In this document: in pieces, positions 16,902-25,685 of the stretch
How the letters are laid out: each line of letters begins with the position of its first letter
How positions within the stretch are numbered: position 1 is the stretch's first letter
Assembly (NCBI RefSeq): GCF_009766005.1
Contig: NZ_LMUK01000041.1
Span: 81,135 to 140,533 of the forward strand
Source of the DNA: Bradyrhizobium sp. S69
GTDB taxonomy: Bacteria; Pseudomonadota; Alphaproteobacteria; Rhizobiales; Xanthobacteraceae
Reading direction: 5' to 3'
DNA length: 59,399 nt
Position numbers and translations under genes: made by a program
The notes under the pieces: generated by a model
What the model saw: the letters and a program-made list of their open reading frames with translations, nothing else
Database searches by the model: none
What the model was told of the DNA's origin: nothing

Positions 16902-17435
16902 TTATTTGTTTTCCGCGGGATCCCGATGCACGGGATCGATCCACAGCACCGTCTCCGGCTTTTCCACCGGTTCGATGTCGAGGTTGATGGCGACCGCCTG
17001 GCCGTCGCTGCGCACCAACACGCATTCCAGTATCTCGTCGCGGCTGGCGTTGATTTCCTGGTGCGGCACATAAGGCGGAATGAAGATGAAATCGCCGGGA
17101 TTGGCCTCGGCGGTAAATTGCAGCTTCTCGCCCCAGCGCATCCGCGCCTTGCCCTTTACCACATAGATGATGCTTTCGAGATGGCCATGGTGATGCGCGC
17201 CGGTCTTGGCATCCGGCTTGATGTTCACCGTGCCGGCCCACAATTTCTGCGCGCCGACCCGGGCGAAATTGATCGCCGCCGCGCGATTCATGCCGGGCGT
17301 CGAAGGCACGTTGGTATCGAGCTGATCGCCGGGAATGACGCGTACGCCATCGTGTTTCCAGCGGTCGGACTCGTCATGAGAATGCGAATGGTCGGAATCG
17401 GTATGATCGTGGGGGTGGTCGTGGGAACCTGACAT
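16902..17435 (-). CDS. cupin-domain protein with His-rich N-terminus
   Basis: The 177-residue product starts with a run rich in His and Asp (SHDHPHDHTDSDHSHSHD), a likely metal-binding tail, and continues with a single cupin barrel. Motif 1 is GAHHHGHLESIIYVVKG and motif 2 is PGDFIFIPPYVPHQEIN, giving the usual three-His, one-Glu metal site. The His tail suggests it collects Ni, Zn or Fe for the active site. It precedes the crotonase gene on the same strand. Dioxygenase or isomerase activity is possible; none is proven by sequence. Confidence 0.85.
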   Translation of the reverse strand: MSGSHDHPHDHTDSDHSHSHDESDRWKHDGVRVIPGDQLDTNVPSTPGMNRAAAINFARVGAQKLWAGTVNIKPDAKTGAHHHGHLESIIYVVKGKARMRWGEKLQFTAEANPGDFIFIPPYVPHQEINASRDEILECVLVRSDGQAVAINLDIEPVEKPETVLWIDPVHRDPAENK

Positions 17436-17569
17436 CGTGCTGCTTTCCGTAAATTTGTTCCCGTAAACCGTAGCGAAATCTGCGGCGACAAACCAGATCG
17501 GATCAGGAACTTTCGCTTCGAATAGGACTTGCCTTGGCGAAGTTTAACCCTTCCAGAGGAGAGTCCCAA

Positions 17570-17785
17570 ATGGGTGCAACGACAGACAAGATCAAAGGCG
17601 TCGCCAATGAAGCCATCGGCAAGGCCAAGCAGGGTATTGGCGAAGCCACCGGCTCCGACCGCTTGCAGGGCGAAGGCGTGATTCAGGAAGTCAAAGGCAA
17701 GGGCCAGGAGGCCGTCGGCGACGCCAAGCAGGCCACCAAGGACGCCGTGAACAACGCGGCCGGCGCGGCGAACAAGAATCTCTGA
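17570..17785 (+). CDS. CsbD family stress-response protein
   Basis: This 71-residue hydrophilic protein matches the CsbD family (YjbJ-like): TDKIKGVANEAIGKAKQG and SDRLQGEGVIQEVKGK, with low hydrophobicity and many Gly, Lys and Ala. The family is strongly induced by general stress in many bacteria, but its biochemical role is unknown. The start at 17570 follows AGAGGAGAG. A GGAAC at 17506-17510 lies 60 bases upstream, with a poor -10 (ACTT) 16 bases later. A hairpin with a T-run follows (17810-17836). Confidence 0.9.
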   Translation: MGATTDKIKGVANEAIGKAKQGIGEATGSDRLQGEGVIQEVKGKGQEAVGDAKQATKDAVNNAAGAANKNL

Positions 17786-17809
17786 TCGCATATTTTGAGT
17801 TAATGATCA

Positions 17810-17836
17810 GGACCGGTCCATTGGGCCGGTCCTTTT
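17810..17836 (+). terminator. intrinsic terminator after csbD-like gene
   Basis: GGACCGG and CCGGTCC pair as a 7-bp stem around a nine-base loop and are followed directly by TTTT. It ends 8 bases before the convergent hydroxyacid dehydrogenase stop, so it may serve both genes. Confidence 0.8.
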
Positions 17837-17843
17837 CATTTGA

Positions 17844-18824
17844 TCACCGGCGGTGCTCGATTGCGTCGGGGTTAACGACGTTCTCCGGCTTGCCGTTGGC
17901 ATAGGCTATGATCTGGTCGAAAATATCGACGAACTGCAACTCGTATTCGTCGCGCGTGACGTAACCGAGATGCGGCGTGCAGACGACATTGGGCATGTTC
18001 AGCAGCGGATCATTGACGTCACGCAGCGGCTCCTTTTCATAGACATCCACCGCCGCCATCCCGGGCCGCCCGGCGCGCAAGGCGTTCACCAGCGCGTTCG
18101 GCTCGATCAGCGGCGCGCGGCTGGTGTTGACCAGCAGCGCCGAAGGCTTCATGCGCGCGAGGTCCTCCGCCTTGACGATGCCGCGGGTGGCGTCCACCAG
18201 GCGCATATGCAGCGAAACGACGTCGCATCGTTCGAAGAACTCCGCCTTGCTGGCCGCGGTCGCGTAGCCATCGGCGCGAGCTTTCTCGAGCGCCTGCTCG
18301 CGCGCCCACACCAGCACATTCATGCCGAACGCCTTGCCATATCCGGCGACGACCGCGCCGATCCGGCCATAGCCGTAGATACCGAGCGTCTTGCCGCGCA
18401 GCGTGTGGCCGACGCCGATCTGCCAGTTGCCCGCTTTCAGCGAGGCCATCTGCTGCGGAATTTCGCGCATCGCCGCCAGCACCAGGCCCCAGGTGAATTC
18501 GGCCGTGGCGTAGGATGGCGTATCGGCATGCTGGCTCGATGACACGATGATGCCGAGCCGGGTGCAGCTATCGATATCGATGTGCGGATAGACGCTGCGC
18601 TGGCTGATCAGTTTCAGGTTCGGCAGGCGTTCCAGCAGCGGGGTGCGGATTTGCGTTCGCTCGCGGATCAGCACCAGCGCTTCGGTATCGCGCAGCCGTT
18701 CCGCCAGCACATCGACGTCCTGGACGTGATCGTTCCAGATCTTGACGTCGTGCCCCGCCAGCTTCTTGAAACAGTCGAGGGTGCGTATGGTGTCGAAATA
18801 ATCATCGAGAACGGAGATCTTCAC
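17844..18824 (-). CDS. D-2-hydroxyacid dehydrogenase family protein
   Basis: About 326 residues, with the D-isomer-specific 2-hydroxyacid dehydrogenase fold: KTLGIYGYGRIGAVVAGYG is the NAD-binding Rossmann motif, VNTSRAPLIEP the substrate-domain motif, and TPHLGYVTRDEYE carries the catalytic His. Catalytic Arg and Glu positions appear occupied (LLVNTSR, YEKEPL). GTG at 18824 is chosen because AAGAGGG lies nine bases upstream; in-frame ATG (18833) and TTG (18848) starts leave that sequence too close or inside. Substrate unknown; phosphoglycerate dehydrogenase-like and glyoxylate-reductase-like members look similar. Confidence 0.85.
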   Translation of the reverse strand: MKISVLDDYFDTIRTLDCFKKLAGHDVKIWNDHVQDVDVLAERLRDTEALVLIRERTQIRTPLLERLPNLKLISQRSVYPHIDIDSCTRLGIIVSSSQHADTPSYATAEFTWGLVLAAMREIPQQMASLKAGNWQIGVGHTLRGKTLGIYGYGRIGAVVAGYGKAFGMNVLVWAREQALEKARADGYATAASKAEFFERCDVVSLHMRLVDATRGIVKAEDLARMKPSALLVNTSRAPLIEPNALVNALRAGRPGMAAVDVYEKEPLRDVNDPLLNMPNVVCTPHLGYVTRDEYELQFVDIFDQIIAYANGKPENVVNPDAIEHRR

Positions 18825-18855
18825 GACACGCATCCCTCTTTGCAGCAATTGAACG

Positions 18856-19320
18856 CTATTTCACCGCCAGCAGCTCGACGTCGAACATCAAGGTCGCGTT
18901 CGGCGGGATCACGCCGCCGGCGCCACGGGCGCCATAGCCGAGCTCGGGCGGAATGATCAAAGTGCGCTTGCCGCCGACCTGCATCGAGGCGACGCCCTCG
19001 TCCCAGCCGCCGATGACCCGATGCTGGCCGATCGGAAACTCGAACGGCTCGTTGCGGTCGACCGACGAGTCGAACTTCTTGCCCTTCTTGCCGTCCTCAT
19101 AGAGCCACCCGGTATAATGCATCACGCAGATCTGGCCGGGCTTTGGCGAAACGCCGGTGCCAACAATGGTATCGATGATCTGCAAGCCTGAATCTGTGGT
19201 CATGGTTTTTCCTGCGGTCTGGGCCAACGCGCCTGATGGCGCCACGGAGAGAGAAGTAGCGATCGCGCCGACGGCGATCGCTACGGCGAGTGTGAGAGTT
19301 CGAAATTTAGGACATCGCAT
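18856..19320 (-). CDS. FKBP-type peptidyl-prolyl cis-trans isomerase, exported
   Basis: The 154-residue product has a signal peptide (TLAVAIAVGAIATSLSV, cleavage near ALAQ) and one FKBP domain: VGTGVSPKPGQICVMHYTG, then FDSSVDRNEPFEFPIG, VIGGWDEGV and PPELGYG. These contain the conserved aromatic pocket residues (Tyr, Phe, Asp, Trp, Tyr). It should speed proline isomerisation during folding in the periplasm. The ATG at 19320 is preferred (AAGGA about 11 bases ahead); longer in-frame starts would overlap the next gene. It follows the gamma-glutamyltransferase gene on the same strand. Confidence 0.9.
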   Translation of the reverse strand: MRCPKFRTLTLAVAIAVGAIATSLSVAPSGALAQTAGKTMTTDSGLQIIDTIVGTGVSPKPGQICVMHYTGWLYEDGKKGKKFDSSVDRNEPFEFPIGQHRVIGGWDEGVASMQVGGKRTLIIPPELGYGARGAGGVIPPNATLMFDVELLAVK

Positions 19321-19363
19321 CGTTTTCAGCATCCTTGGAAGCCAGGGAAGAAGTCGCGCTTGG

Positions 19364-20950
19364 TCAATAAGCCAGCGCGCAACCATCCTTGCGGGGATCG
19401 GAGCCGCCGGTGAGGGTGCCTTTGTCCCAGTCGATCCAGATCGCCTGGGCGCCGCCGAGCGGCGCCACCACGCTGGTGGTCTTGTGCCCGAGTTTCTTCA
19501 GGCCTTCGACGATGTCGGCGGGCACGCCATCCTCGAGCTGGTAGACGCCTTCATAATGCAGGCCGCGCGGCATATCGATGGCTTCCTGCACGTCGCAACC
19601 ATAATCGAGCATATTGGTCAGCAGGTGGCTCTGCCCGACCGGCTGGTATTGCCCGCCCATCACGCCGAACGGCATTACCGCGCGGCCGCCCTTGGTGGCG
19701 AGACTCGGCATGATCGTGTGTAGCGGCCGCTTGCCGGGCGCGATGCAATTGGGATGGCCCGGCTGCACGCGGAAACCGCCGGCCCGGTTTTGCAGCAGGA
19801 TGCCGGTGTTGTTGGAGACGATCGCCGAGCCGAACGAATGGGCGATCGAATTGATGAACGAACAGACGTTGCGATCCTTGTCCACCACCGTGATGTAGAC
19901 GGTCGAAGGATTCATCGGCGGCGCAACGTTCGGCAGGTCGAGCACCCGGTCCATCTTGATCTTGCCGACATGCTCGTCGGCAAATTCCTTGGCCAGGATC
20001 CTGGCCACATCAACATCGACTTTGGCGGGATCGCCGATATAGGTCTCGCGCATCATGTAGGCGATCCGCGCGGCTTCGGCTTCGAGATGGAAGCGCTCGA
20101 TGCTCATCGCCGGGAATTTCGTCAGATCGAAACGCGACAGGATGTTGAGCATCACCAGCATGGTGATGCCGGGGCCGTTCGGCGGGCACTGCCAGACGTC
20201 ATGGTCTTTATATAGGGTGCCGATCGGCGACGTCGTCTCGGTGGTATGGGCTGCAAAATCGTCGAGCGTATGCAGCCCGCCGATGCCGCGCAGCGTCTCC
20301 ACCATATCCTCGGCGATGGCGCCCTTGTAGAAGGCGTCGCGGCCGTCTTTGGCGATCGCCCGCAGGGTCTTGCCCAGTTCAGGCTGATGGATCACGTCGC
20401 CGGCCACCGCGGGCCTGCCGTGCGGCAGAAGATAGCGCTGGGTGTTGGTACCGTTCTTCAATTTCTCGAACTGGATCTTCCAGTCGAACGCGATCCGCGG
20501 CGCGACGATATAGCCCTGCTCGGCCGCCTTGATCGCAGGTTGCAGCAGGGTATCGAGCCCAAGCTTGCCATGGTCGCGCAGAATGGTCGCCCAGGCATCC
20601 ACCGAGCCGGGGATGCTGACGGCATGCGCCGAGGTCAGCGGGATCGAATGCAGATTGTGCTCAAGGTACCATTCCGGCTTGGCGGCCATCGGCGCCCGGC
20701 CAGAGCCGTTATACGCAACGATCTTGCCCTCGCCCTTGGGCTGGATCAACGCGAAGCAGTCACCGCCGATGCCGGTAGATTGCGGCTCGATCACGCCGAG
20801 CAGGGCGCACGCCGCCACCGCGGCGTCGGCGGCGGTGCCACCGGATTTCAGCACCTCGATCGCCGCCAGCGCGGCCAGCGGGTGCGACGTCGCCACCATC
20901 GCATTCTGCCCATGGACCGTGGAGCGGCCGGCAAGATGGAAATTCCTCAT
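19364..20950 (-). CDS. gamma-glutamyltransferase family protein
   Basis: The 528-residue product belongs to the Ntn-hydrolase gamma-glutamyltransferase family. The processing site is PSTVYITVVDKDRN near residue 350, where the Thr becomes the N-terminal nucleophile of the small subunit; NNTGILLQNRA and MGGQYQPVGQ are typical later motifs, as is GGTAADAAVAACALLG near the start. There is no signal peptide, so it is likely cytoplasmic, unlike classical periplasmic Ggt; family members of this kind include cephalosporin-acylase-like and oxamate-amidohydrolase-like enzymes. It precedes the FKBP gene by 43 bases. Confidence 0.88.
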   Translation of the reverse strand: MRNFHLAGRSTVHGQNAMVATSHPLAALAAIEVLKSGGTAADAAVAACALLGVIEPQSTGIGGDCFALIQPKGEGKIVAYNGSGRAPMAAKPEWYLEHNLHSIPLTSAHAVSIPGSVDAWATILRDHGKLGLDTLLQPAIKAAEQGYIVAPRIAFDWKIQFEKLKNGTNTQRYLLPHGRPAVAGDVIHQPELGKTLRAIAKDGRDAFYKGAIAEDMVETLRGIGGLHTLDDFAAHTTETTSPIGTLYKDHDVWQCPPNGPGITMLVMLNILSRFDLTKFPAMSIERFHLEAEAARIAYMMRETYIGDPAKVDVDVARILAKEFADEHVGKIKMDRVLDLPNVAPPMNPSTVYITVVDKDRNVCSFINSIAHSFGSAIVSNNTGILLQNRAGGFRVQPGHPNCIAPGKRPLHTIMPSLATKGGRAVMPFGVMGGQYQPVGQSHLLTNMLDYGCDVQEAIDMPRGLHYEGVYQLEDGVPADIVEGLKKLGHKTTSVVAPLGGAQAIWIDWDKGTLTGGSDPRKDGCALAY

Positions 20951-21187
20951 GTCAAATAGCTCACTTTATCGCTGTTTCTATGGTGGTTTCGCCGCGCCGG
21001 CCAGCGGCGGGTTGCTGGGGCGTCTTGCAGCGTTTCTTCCGGGGTTTCTTGGCACATTCCGGCCGCGCTGAGCAATGCTTGCAGGGACAACCCTCATGCG
21101 TCGCCGCGGCGGAGGCCGGAATGAGGCAATATTTGTTGATTAGGCGATGATCTTTCCCCCCGGCCGCTGGCTTGATAAACCCCCGGC

Positions 21188-21970
21188 ATGCCGTACAAGG
21201 TCGCCGCCTTCTATCAATTCGCCGCGCTGCCGGATTTCCGGCCGTTGCGCGAGCCGCTGCGCGCGGTCTGTGCCGAACTGGGGCTGAAGGGCAGCGTGCT
21301 GCTGGCCCATGAAGGCATCAATGGCACGCTGGCCGGCGAGCCCGACGCCATCGACAGCTTGATCGGCGAATTGCGCGACGGCGCCCTGTTCGGCGGCCGG
21401 CTCGACAATCTCGAGCTAAAATTCTCGACCGCCGCGGCGATGCCGTTCCAGCGCCTGAAAGTCAGGCTGAAAAAGGAAATTGTCACGCTCGGCGATGGCT
21501 GCGCCGATCCAACCCGGCAGGTCGGCATCTATGTCGATCCCGCTGACTGGAATGCGCTGATCGCGGCGCCCGATACGCTCGTGATCGACACCCGCAACGC
21601 CTTCGAAGTCGCGATGGGCACGTTCGAGGGCGCGCTCGACCCCGGCATCGGGAATTTTGGCCAGTTCAAGGACTTCGCCGCGGATCATCTCGATCCGGCC
21701 AGGCATCGCAGGATCGCGATGTTCTGCACCGGCGGCATCCGCTGCGAAAAGGCCAGCGCCTATCTGCTCGCGCGTGGATTTACCGAGGTCTATCACCTCA
21801 AGGGCGGGATTTTGAAGTATATCGAAGGCGTGCCGGAAGCCGAGAGCCGCTGGCGCGGCGAATGTTTCGTGTTCGACGAGCGGGTCGCGCTCGGCCATGG
21901 TTTGCGAGAAACTGGTTTGCGAGAAACTGGCTTGCGCGAGCGCCCAACGAAGTCTGATTCCGATGAATGA
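21188..21970 (+). CDS. trhO: tRNA uridine(34) hydroxylase TrhO (YceA-type rhodanese)
   Basis: The 260-residue protein matches TrhO, which installs 5-hydroxyuridine at tRNA wobble position 34 using O2. An N-terminal ferredoxin-like region (AAFYQFAALPDFRPLR, GSVLLAHEGINGTLAG) precedes a rhodanese domain with the active Cys in MFCTGGIRCEKA. WNALIAAPDTLVIDTRN marks the start of the rhodanese part. The C-terminal tail carries a tandem repeat (RETGLRETGLRE) encoded by 15-bp units, which looks dispensable. The slyX gene starts eight bases before this stop. Confidence 0.92.
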   Translation: MPYKVAAFYQFAALPDFRPLREPLRAVCAELGLKGSVLLAHEGINGTLAGEPDAIDSLIGELRDGALFGGRLDNLELKFSTAAAMPFQRLKVRLKKEIVTLGDGCADPTRQVGIYVDPADWNALIAAPDTLVIDTRNAFEVAMGTFEGALDPGIGNFGQFKDFAADHLDPARHRRIAMFCTGGIRCEKASAYLLARGFTEVYHLKGGILKYIEGVPEAESRWRGECFVFDERVALGHGLRETGLRETGLRERPTKSDSDE

Positions 21971-22022
21971 CATCAAGACAAGCGATATCGAGACAAGCGA
22001 TATCAAGCCACCCGATATCAAA
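21899..22022 (+). repeat. two clusters of 15-bp tandem repeats spanning the trhO-slyX junction
   Basis: GGTTTGCGAGAAACT occurs at 21899-21913 and 21914-21928 with a decayed third unit to 21940, in the 3' end of trhO. ACAAGCGATATCRAG occurs at 21978-21992 and 21993-22007 with a third unit (CCACCCGATATCAAA) to 22022, in the 5' end of slyX. Both have a period that preserves the frame. Confidence 0.85.
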
Positions 22023-22223
22023 GCGCTTGCCGAGCGCATCGACCTGCTGGAGACCCGGCTGACCTTTCAGGACGAAACCATCGAGACGCTGAACAAGACC
22101 GTCACGCAGCAATGGGTCAAGATCGATGCGCTGACGCGCCAGCTCGCAAGTATGAGCGAGCGCTTGCAGGAGGCCGAGGCACGGGTGCCCGGCGCCACCA
22201 ACGAGCCGCCGCCGCATTACTGA
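21963..22223 (+). CDS. slyX: SlyX family protein
   Basis: An 86-residue coiled-coil protein ending in PPPHY, the hallmark tail of SlyX. The core ALAERIDLLETRLTFQDETI and the following heptads fit the family. Its cellular role is unclear. The start overlaps trhO by eight bases, and the first 20 residues contain three copies of a DIK/DIE pentamer-type repeat that is not part of the usual family core. The gene lies next to trhO rather than slyD. Confidence 0.88.
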   Translation: MNDIKTSDIETSDIKPPDIKALAERIDLLETRLTFQDETIETLNKTVTQQWVKIDALTRQLASMSERLQEAEARVPGATNEPPPHY

Positions 22224-22275
22224 TTCGGCCGAGACCTCTTCAGTCGAAGCTCGCGAACCAAACTCCGCGCCCTAG

Positions 22276-23157
22276 TCAGCTGGCGACGGCGGTGGCGGGC
22301 GCGGGCGTGAAAAACATCGCCGATAATTGCTTCAGCAACGCGGTCGCCTGGTCCGTCTCGAGCCCGAGGCGCGCGCAAAGCAGCGTTTCGATCGGCGGAA
22401 GTTCAGGCAGGTAGTATTCCCTTGCCCGGACCACGGAGGCCGGGACCATGCTCGCGGGCACCGCGGTGAGGCCGATGCCGGCTTCGACCGCGGCGAGCTT
22501 GGCCTGATAATCGGGGCTGTTGAACACGATCTTGTAGGAGATGCCGTGCCGCGTCAGGGTGCGAATCATCCAGTCGTCCCCAGGCCACGTCAAAATCGGA
22601 ATCGGTGCGCCCGGGCTCAGAACGAAATTCCTGGCGCGGACCCACACCAGCGGGTCTTTCATCCGGTTGATGACAAGCTGCTCGATTTCGGTCTCGATCG
22701 CCGGGTTCTCGAAGATGCAGGCAATATCGATGTAGCCGTCGATCACGCCCCTTCCGATCGGCACCGAATGATCGGTGTGAACGAAGATATCGTTGAGCGA
22801 ACCGGCGGTTTGATTGCGAATGAATCGCTGCACGAACAAGGTGCTCAATCCAAGCCGCAACGGCTGGGTGCCGTCGGTATTACCACCGAGCCGCAACAAC
22901 TGGTCGTTGGCTTCCAGGATTCGCCGCGCCTGTAGCAGCGCGAGCTTTCCCAATTCCGTGGTGGTCGTTCCATTCGCCGTCTTCAGAAACAGCGCGCCGC
23001 CCATCAGGCCTTGTAGCCGTTTGATCTGCGAGCTGATCGCAGGCTGGCTGAGCCCGAGCCGATCACCGGCCTTCGACAGGCTGCCGGTCTCGGATATAGC
23101 TACCACCGTACGCACGATCTCGATCGGAATATTCAAGTGTTGATGACGTCGGTGCAT
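22276..23157 (-). CDS. LysR family transcriptional regulator
   Basis: The 293-residue product has an N-terminal winged HTH (AISETGSLSKAGDRLGLSQPAISSQIKRL) and a LysR substrate-binding domain. ATG at 23157 (MHRRHQ) with GGTGAGGG just before is preferred over an in-frame TTG at 23181. The neighbour on one side is slyX and on the other, divergently and 382 bases away, tadE; the target is not evident. ATAAG-ac-CTTAT at 23181-23192, just upstream, could be its own operator. Confidence 0.88.
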   Translation of the reverse strand: MHRRHQHLNIPIEIVRTVVAISETGSLSKAGDRLGLSQPAISSQIKRLQGLMGGALFLKTANGTTTTELGKLALLQARRILEANDQLLRLGGNTDGTQPLRLGLSTLFVQRFIRNQTAGSLNDIFVHTDHSVPIGRGVIDGYIDIACIFENPAIETEIEQLVINRMKDPLVWVRARNFVLSPGAPIPILTWPGDDWMIRTLTRHGISYKIVFNSPDYQAKLAAVEAGIGLTAVPASMVPASVVRAREYYLPELPPIETLLCARLGLETDQATALLKQLSAMFFTPAPATAVAS

Positions 23158-23539
23158 TGGACCCTCACCCGAGCTGACCAATAAGACCTTATCGATATAT
23201 AAAATATAAAAACCTTCGGTTGTTTATAGCAGAGTCGTTCCTAATCAATTGCGTCACGTTCCTGTTAACGTCGATTTTTTGAGCTCGCACCAAGATTGAG
23301 TGGTTCAAAGATTCGCGCCAGGTCAGATTAGCGCGTCAAATGTCGGCACGGCAAGGCGTTCCGTTTTGTAGACCGTGGCGTTCGATTCTCCGAGGTGGCA
23401 TCAACGATATTGATCTCCTCATAGAATTCATTCGAGCCATCGTTGCCGATCACGCACCCCAAATCGCAAAACGATCCATATAAGCCGTCTTCACACAACC
23501 TTGGGATGCTCCATACCACCTTGGAGGTAGGAGTGTCCG
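23158..23539. other. intergenic region between divergent LysR and TadE genes
   Basis: The 382-base gap is AT-rich near the LysR side (a T/A tract at 23191-23215) and holds a 12-base symmetric site at 23181-23192. I see no credible gene; a minus-strand open frame here lacks a ribosome site and family character. GGAGGTAGGAG before 23540 is the tadE ribosome-binding site. Confidence 0.5.
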
Positions 23540-23953
23540 ATGATCAAACTGCTTTTGTGCCGGCGCGGCGCCAGCGCGGTTGAATTTGCGATGCTGCTTC
23601 CGCTGTTTCTGGCGATGGTTTTCGGCATCGTGATATTCGGTTCTTACCTCGCGGTGGTCCATGGCCTGCAACAATTAGCCGCAGAGGCGGCGCGCTCATC
23701 GATCGCCGGAATGAGCGCCACCGAGCGCAGCAGCCTCGCCACCAGCTACGTCAGCACCAATGTCGGCACCTATCCGCTGATTTCCGCCAATAGCGTCAGC
23801 GTCAACGCGGCCACATCGCCCTCCGATCCGAACGTGTTCGTCGTGACCGTCACCTACAACGCGTCCGGCATGTTCATCTACTCGCTGCCCTTCGTGCCGG
23901 CGCCGTCGCGTACCATCGTCCGTTCGGCAGCCATTCCATTCGGCGGATTCTGA
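23540..23953 (+). CDS. TadE-like pseudopilin family protein
   Basis: The 137-residue product carries the TadE signature: a short basic start, then GASAVEFAMLLPLFLAMVFGIV, in which the Glu of the VEFA motif marks processing by TadV-type prepilin peptidase, followed by one membrane helix. TadE-like proteins are minor pseudopilins of the Flp/Tad adhesive pilus. The ribosome site GGAGGTAGGAG is strong. A TadG-like gene follows after eight bases. No other tad/cpa genes occur in this window, so the secretion machine must be encoded elsewhere. Confidence 0.85.
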   Translation: MIKLLLCRRGASAVEFAMLLPLFLAMVFGIVIFGSYLAVVHGLQQLAAEAARSSIAGMSATERSSLATSYVSTNVGTYPLISANSVSVNAATSPSDPNVFVVTVTYNASGMFIYSLPFVPAPSRTIVRSAAIPFGGF

Positions 23954-23961
23954 GGAGAGAG

Positions 23962-25626
23962 ATGATGCGGTCGCACTTCAGACGCTTTTGCAGCGACGAG
24001 CGGGGCAACTTCGCGATCATGGCCGCGGGCCTGATGACAGTGGTAATCGGTTGCGCCGCACTGGGGGTCGATCTCGGATCGATCTTCACTGACAAGCGCA
24101 GGACCCAGAGTACCACCGATCTCGCCGCGATCGTCGCCGCGAGCAATCTCACCAACGCGACCAACGCCGCCACCGCAACCGTGACCAAAAACAACTACCC
24201 GGCCAGCGATCTGGTGTCGGTCGTACTGGGCACCTATACCGCAAACTCGGCGATTTCCCCGCAAGCCCGCTTCGTAACACCCGCGGTAGGTACTCCGAAC
24301 GCGGCACGCGTCACGATGACGACCCAGACTCCACTATATTTCGCGCATTACATCACCGGCGCAAATCAATACAACATTACCACTACCGCAACCGCGGCCA
24401 CTACCCAGATGGCTGCGTTTGCGATCGGTTCACGCCTGCTCTCGGTGAACGGCGGCGTGCTCAACGCCGTGCTCGGCAGCATGCTGGGAACGACGCTGTC
24501 GCTTTCCGTCATGGACTATAATTCCCTGGCCAGCGTCAACATCGACGCCTTCAGCTTTCTGTCGGCGGTCGCGACGCGCGTCAATCTGACCGCGGCGACC
24601 TACAGCCAGATCTTGAGCGCCAATCTCAAGGTCTCCGATATCATCGCCGCAATGTTGAGCGCGCAGCAAGTCGCCAACGGCGCCAGCAGCGCAACGACGG
24701 CCCTTTCCACCATCTCGCAGGCCATGAACACCGTCACCACGCAGATGCAATTGGGGTCGCTGATCGATGTCGGCCCCTACGGGGGTCTTACTGCCGGCAC
24801 CTCGCCGCAGATGGGAGTGGCCGTCTCGCTGCTCCAGCTATTGAACGCGACCGCGCAGGTGGCCAATGGCACCCATCAAATTGCCACGGGCTTGGCCATT
24901 TCGCTGCCCGGCATCGCCAGCGTGTCGCTGGTCGTGACCATTGGCGAAAGAGCGCAAGGGTCGAGCTGGCTGGCGGTCGGCTCCGCGGGTGCAAGCGTGC
25001 ACACCGCGCAAACGCGCGTGCTGCTGTCGATCCAGTTGCTCGGGGCCGGCCCCGTTCCTGCCGTCAACCTTCCGGTCTACGTCGAGGTTGCTTCCGGAAC
25101 CGCGACGCTGAACGCCGTCAATTGCGGCTTTCCGAACATCTCCACCTCCACCGTGACGCTCGGCGTGACGCCGGGCATCGTCAACGCCTGGATCGGCAAC
25201 GTCACGATGGCCGATATGAACAACTTCACCACCGCGCCCAATCCACCCCCTGCGACCCTGGTCAATCTGGGCCTCATCACCGTGAGCGGCCGCGCCAACG
25301 CCTACATGGGCAATACCACGCCCACCAACGTCACTTTCACCTACCCGGAGATCCAGGCGCAAACCCCTCAGACGGTGACGACGACCAACTTCACCTCGTC
25401 GCTGACGTCCAGCCTGCTCGGCAACCTCTCGCTCAACGTCACCATCATCGGCCTCGGGCTGCCGATTCCGGGCCTCGGCGCGACCGTGGCCGGCATCCTC
25501 GCCGGTGTCACCAGTCCGGTGGATCAATTGCTGGCCTCGCTGCTGCAAACCCTGGGCGTCGGGATCGGGCAGGCCGACGTCTGGGTCACCGGAGTGCGTT
25601 GCGACGGGGCGGTGCTGGTGAACTGA
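23962..25626 (+). CDS. TadG-like Flp pilus-assembly protein
   Basis: The 554-residue product starts with the TadG N-terminal module (DERGNFAIMAAGLMTVVIG, one membrane helix, then DLGSIFTDKRRTQSTTDLAA). The rest is a long extracytoplasmic domain rich in Thr, Ala, Asn and Ser, lacking a recognisable von Willebrand domain found in longer TadG proteins. Two central segments are hydrophobic (GLAISLPGIASVSLVVTI; VTIIGLGLPIPGLGATVAG). Paired with TadE (8-base gap), it is probably a minor pilus or surface component. ATG codons at 23962 and 23965 are adjacent, after GGAGAGAG. Confidence 0.82.
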   Translation: MMRSHFRRFCSDERGNFAIMAAGLMTVVIGCAALGVDLGSIFTDKRRTQSTTDLAAIVAASNLTNATNAATATVTKNNYPASDLVSVVLGTYTANSAISPQARFVTPAVGTPNAARVTMTTQTPLYFAHYITGANQYNITTTATAATTQMAAFAIGSRLLSVNGGVLNAVLGSMLGTTLSLSVMDYNSLASVNIDAFSFLSAVATRVNLTAATYSQILSANLKVSDIIAAMLSAQQVANGASSATTALSTISQAMNTVTTQMQLGSLIDVGPYGGLTAGTSPQMGVAVSLLQLLNATAQVANGTHQIATGLAISLPGIASVSLVVTIGERAQGSSWLAVGSAGASVHTAQTRVLLSIQLLGAGPVPAVNLPVYVEVASGTATLNAVNCGFPNISTSTVTLGVTPGIVNAWIGNVTMADMNNFTTAPNPPPATLVNLGLITVSGRANAYMGNTTPTNVTFTYPEIQAQTPQTVTTTNFTSSLTSSLLGNLSLNVTIIGLGLPIPGLGATVAGILAGVTSPVDQLLASLLQTLGVGIGQADVWVTGVRCDGAVLVN

Positions 25627-25685
25627 GTCGAGTGAGAACTAAGCCGGTGCAGGAATCGAATATCGGGGATCGGAAAGTGCAGAAG

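Noticed and set aside
17506..17530. EcfG-like promoter of the csbD gene (GGAAC-N16-ACTT)
   Set aside because: Two mismatches in the four-base -10; kept only as weak support. The same applies to 57790-57814 before the GH13 gene.
20949..21071. Plus-strand 40-codon frame overlapping the gamma-glutamyltransferase start
   Set aside because: No ribosome site and its start lies inside a divergent gene's start codon; Gly/Pro/Arg composition suggests chance.
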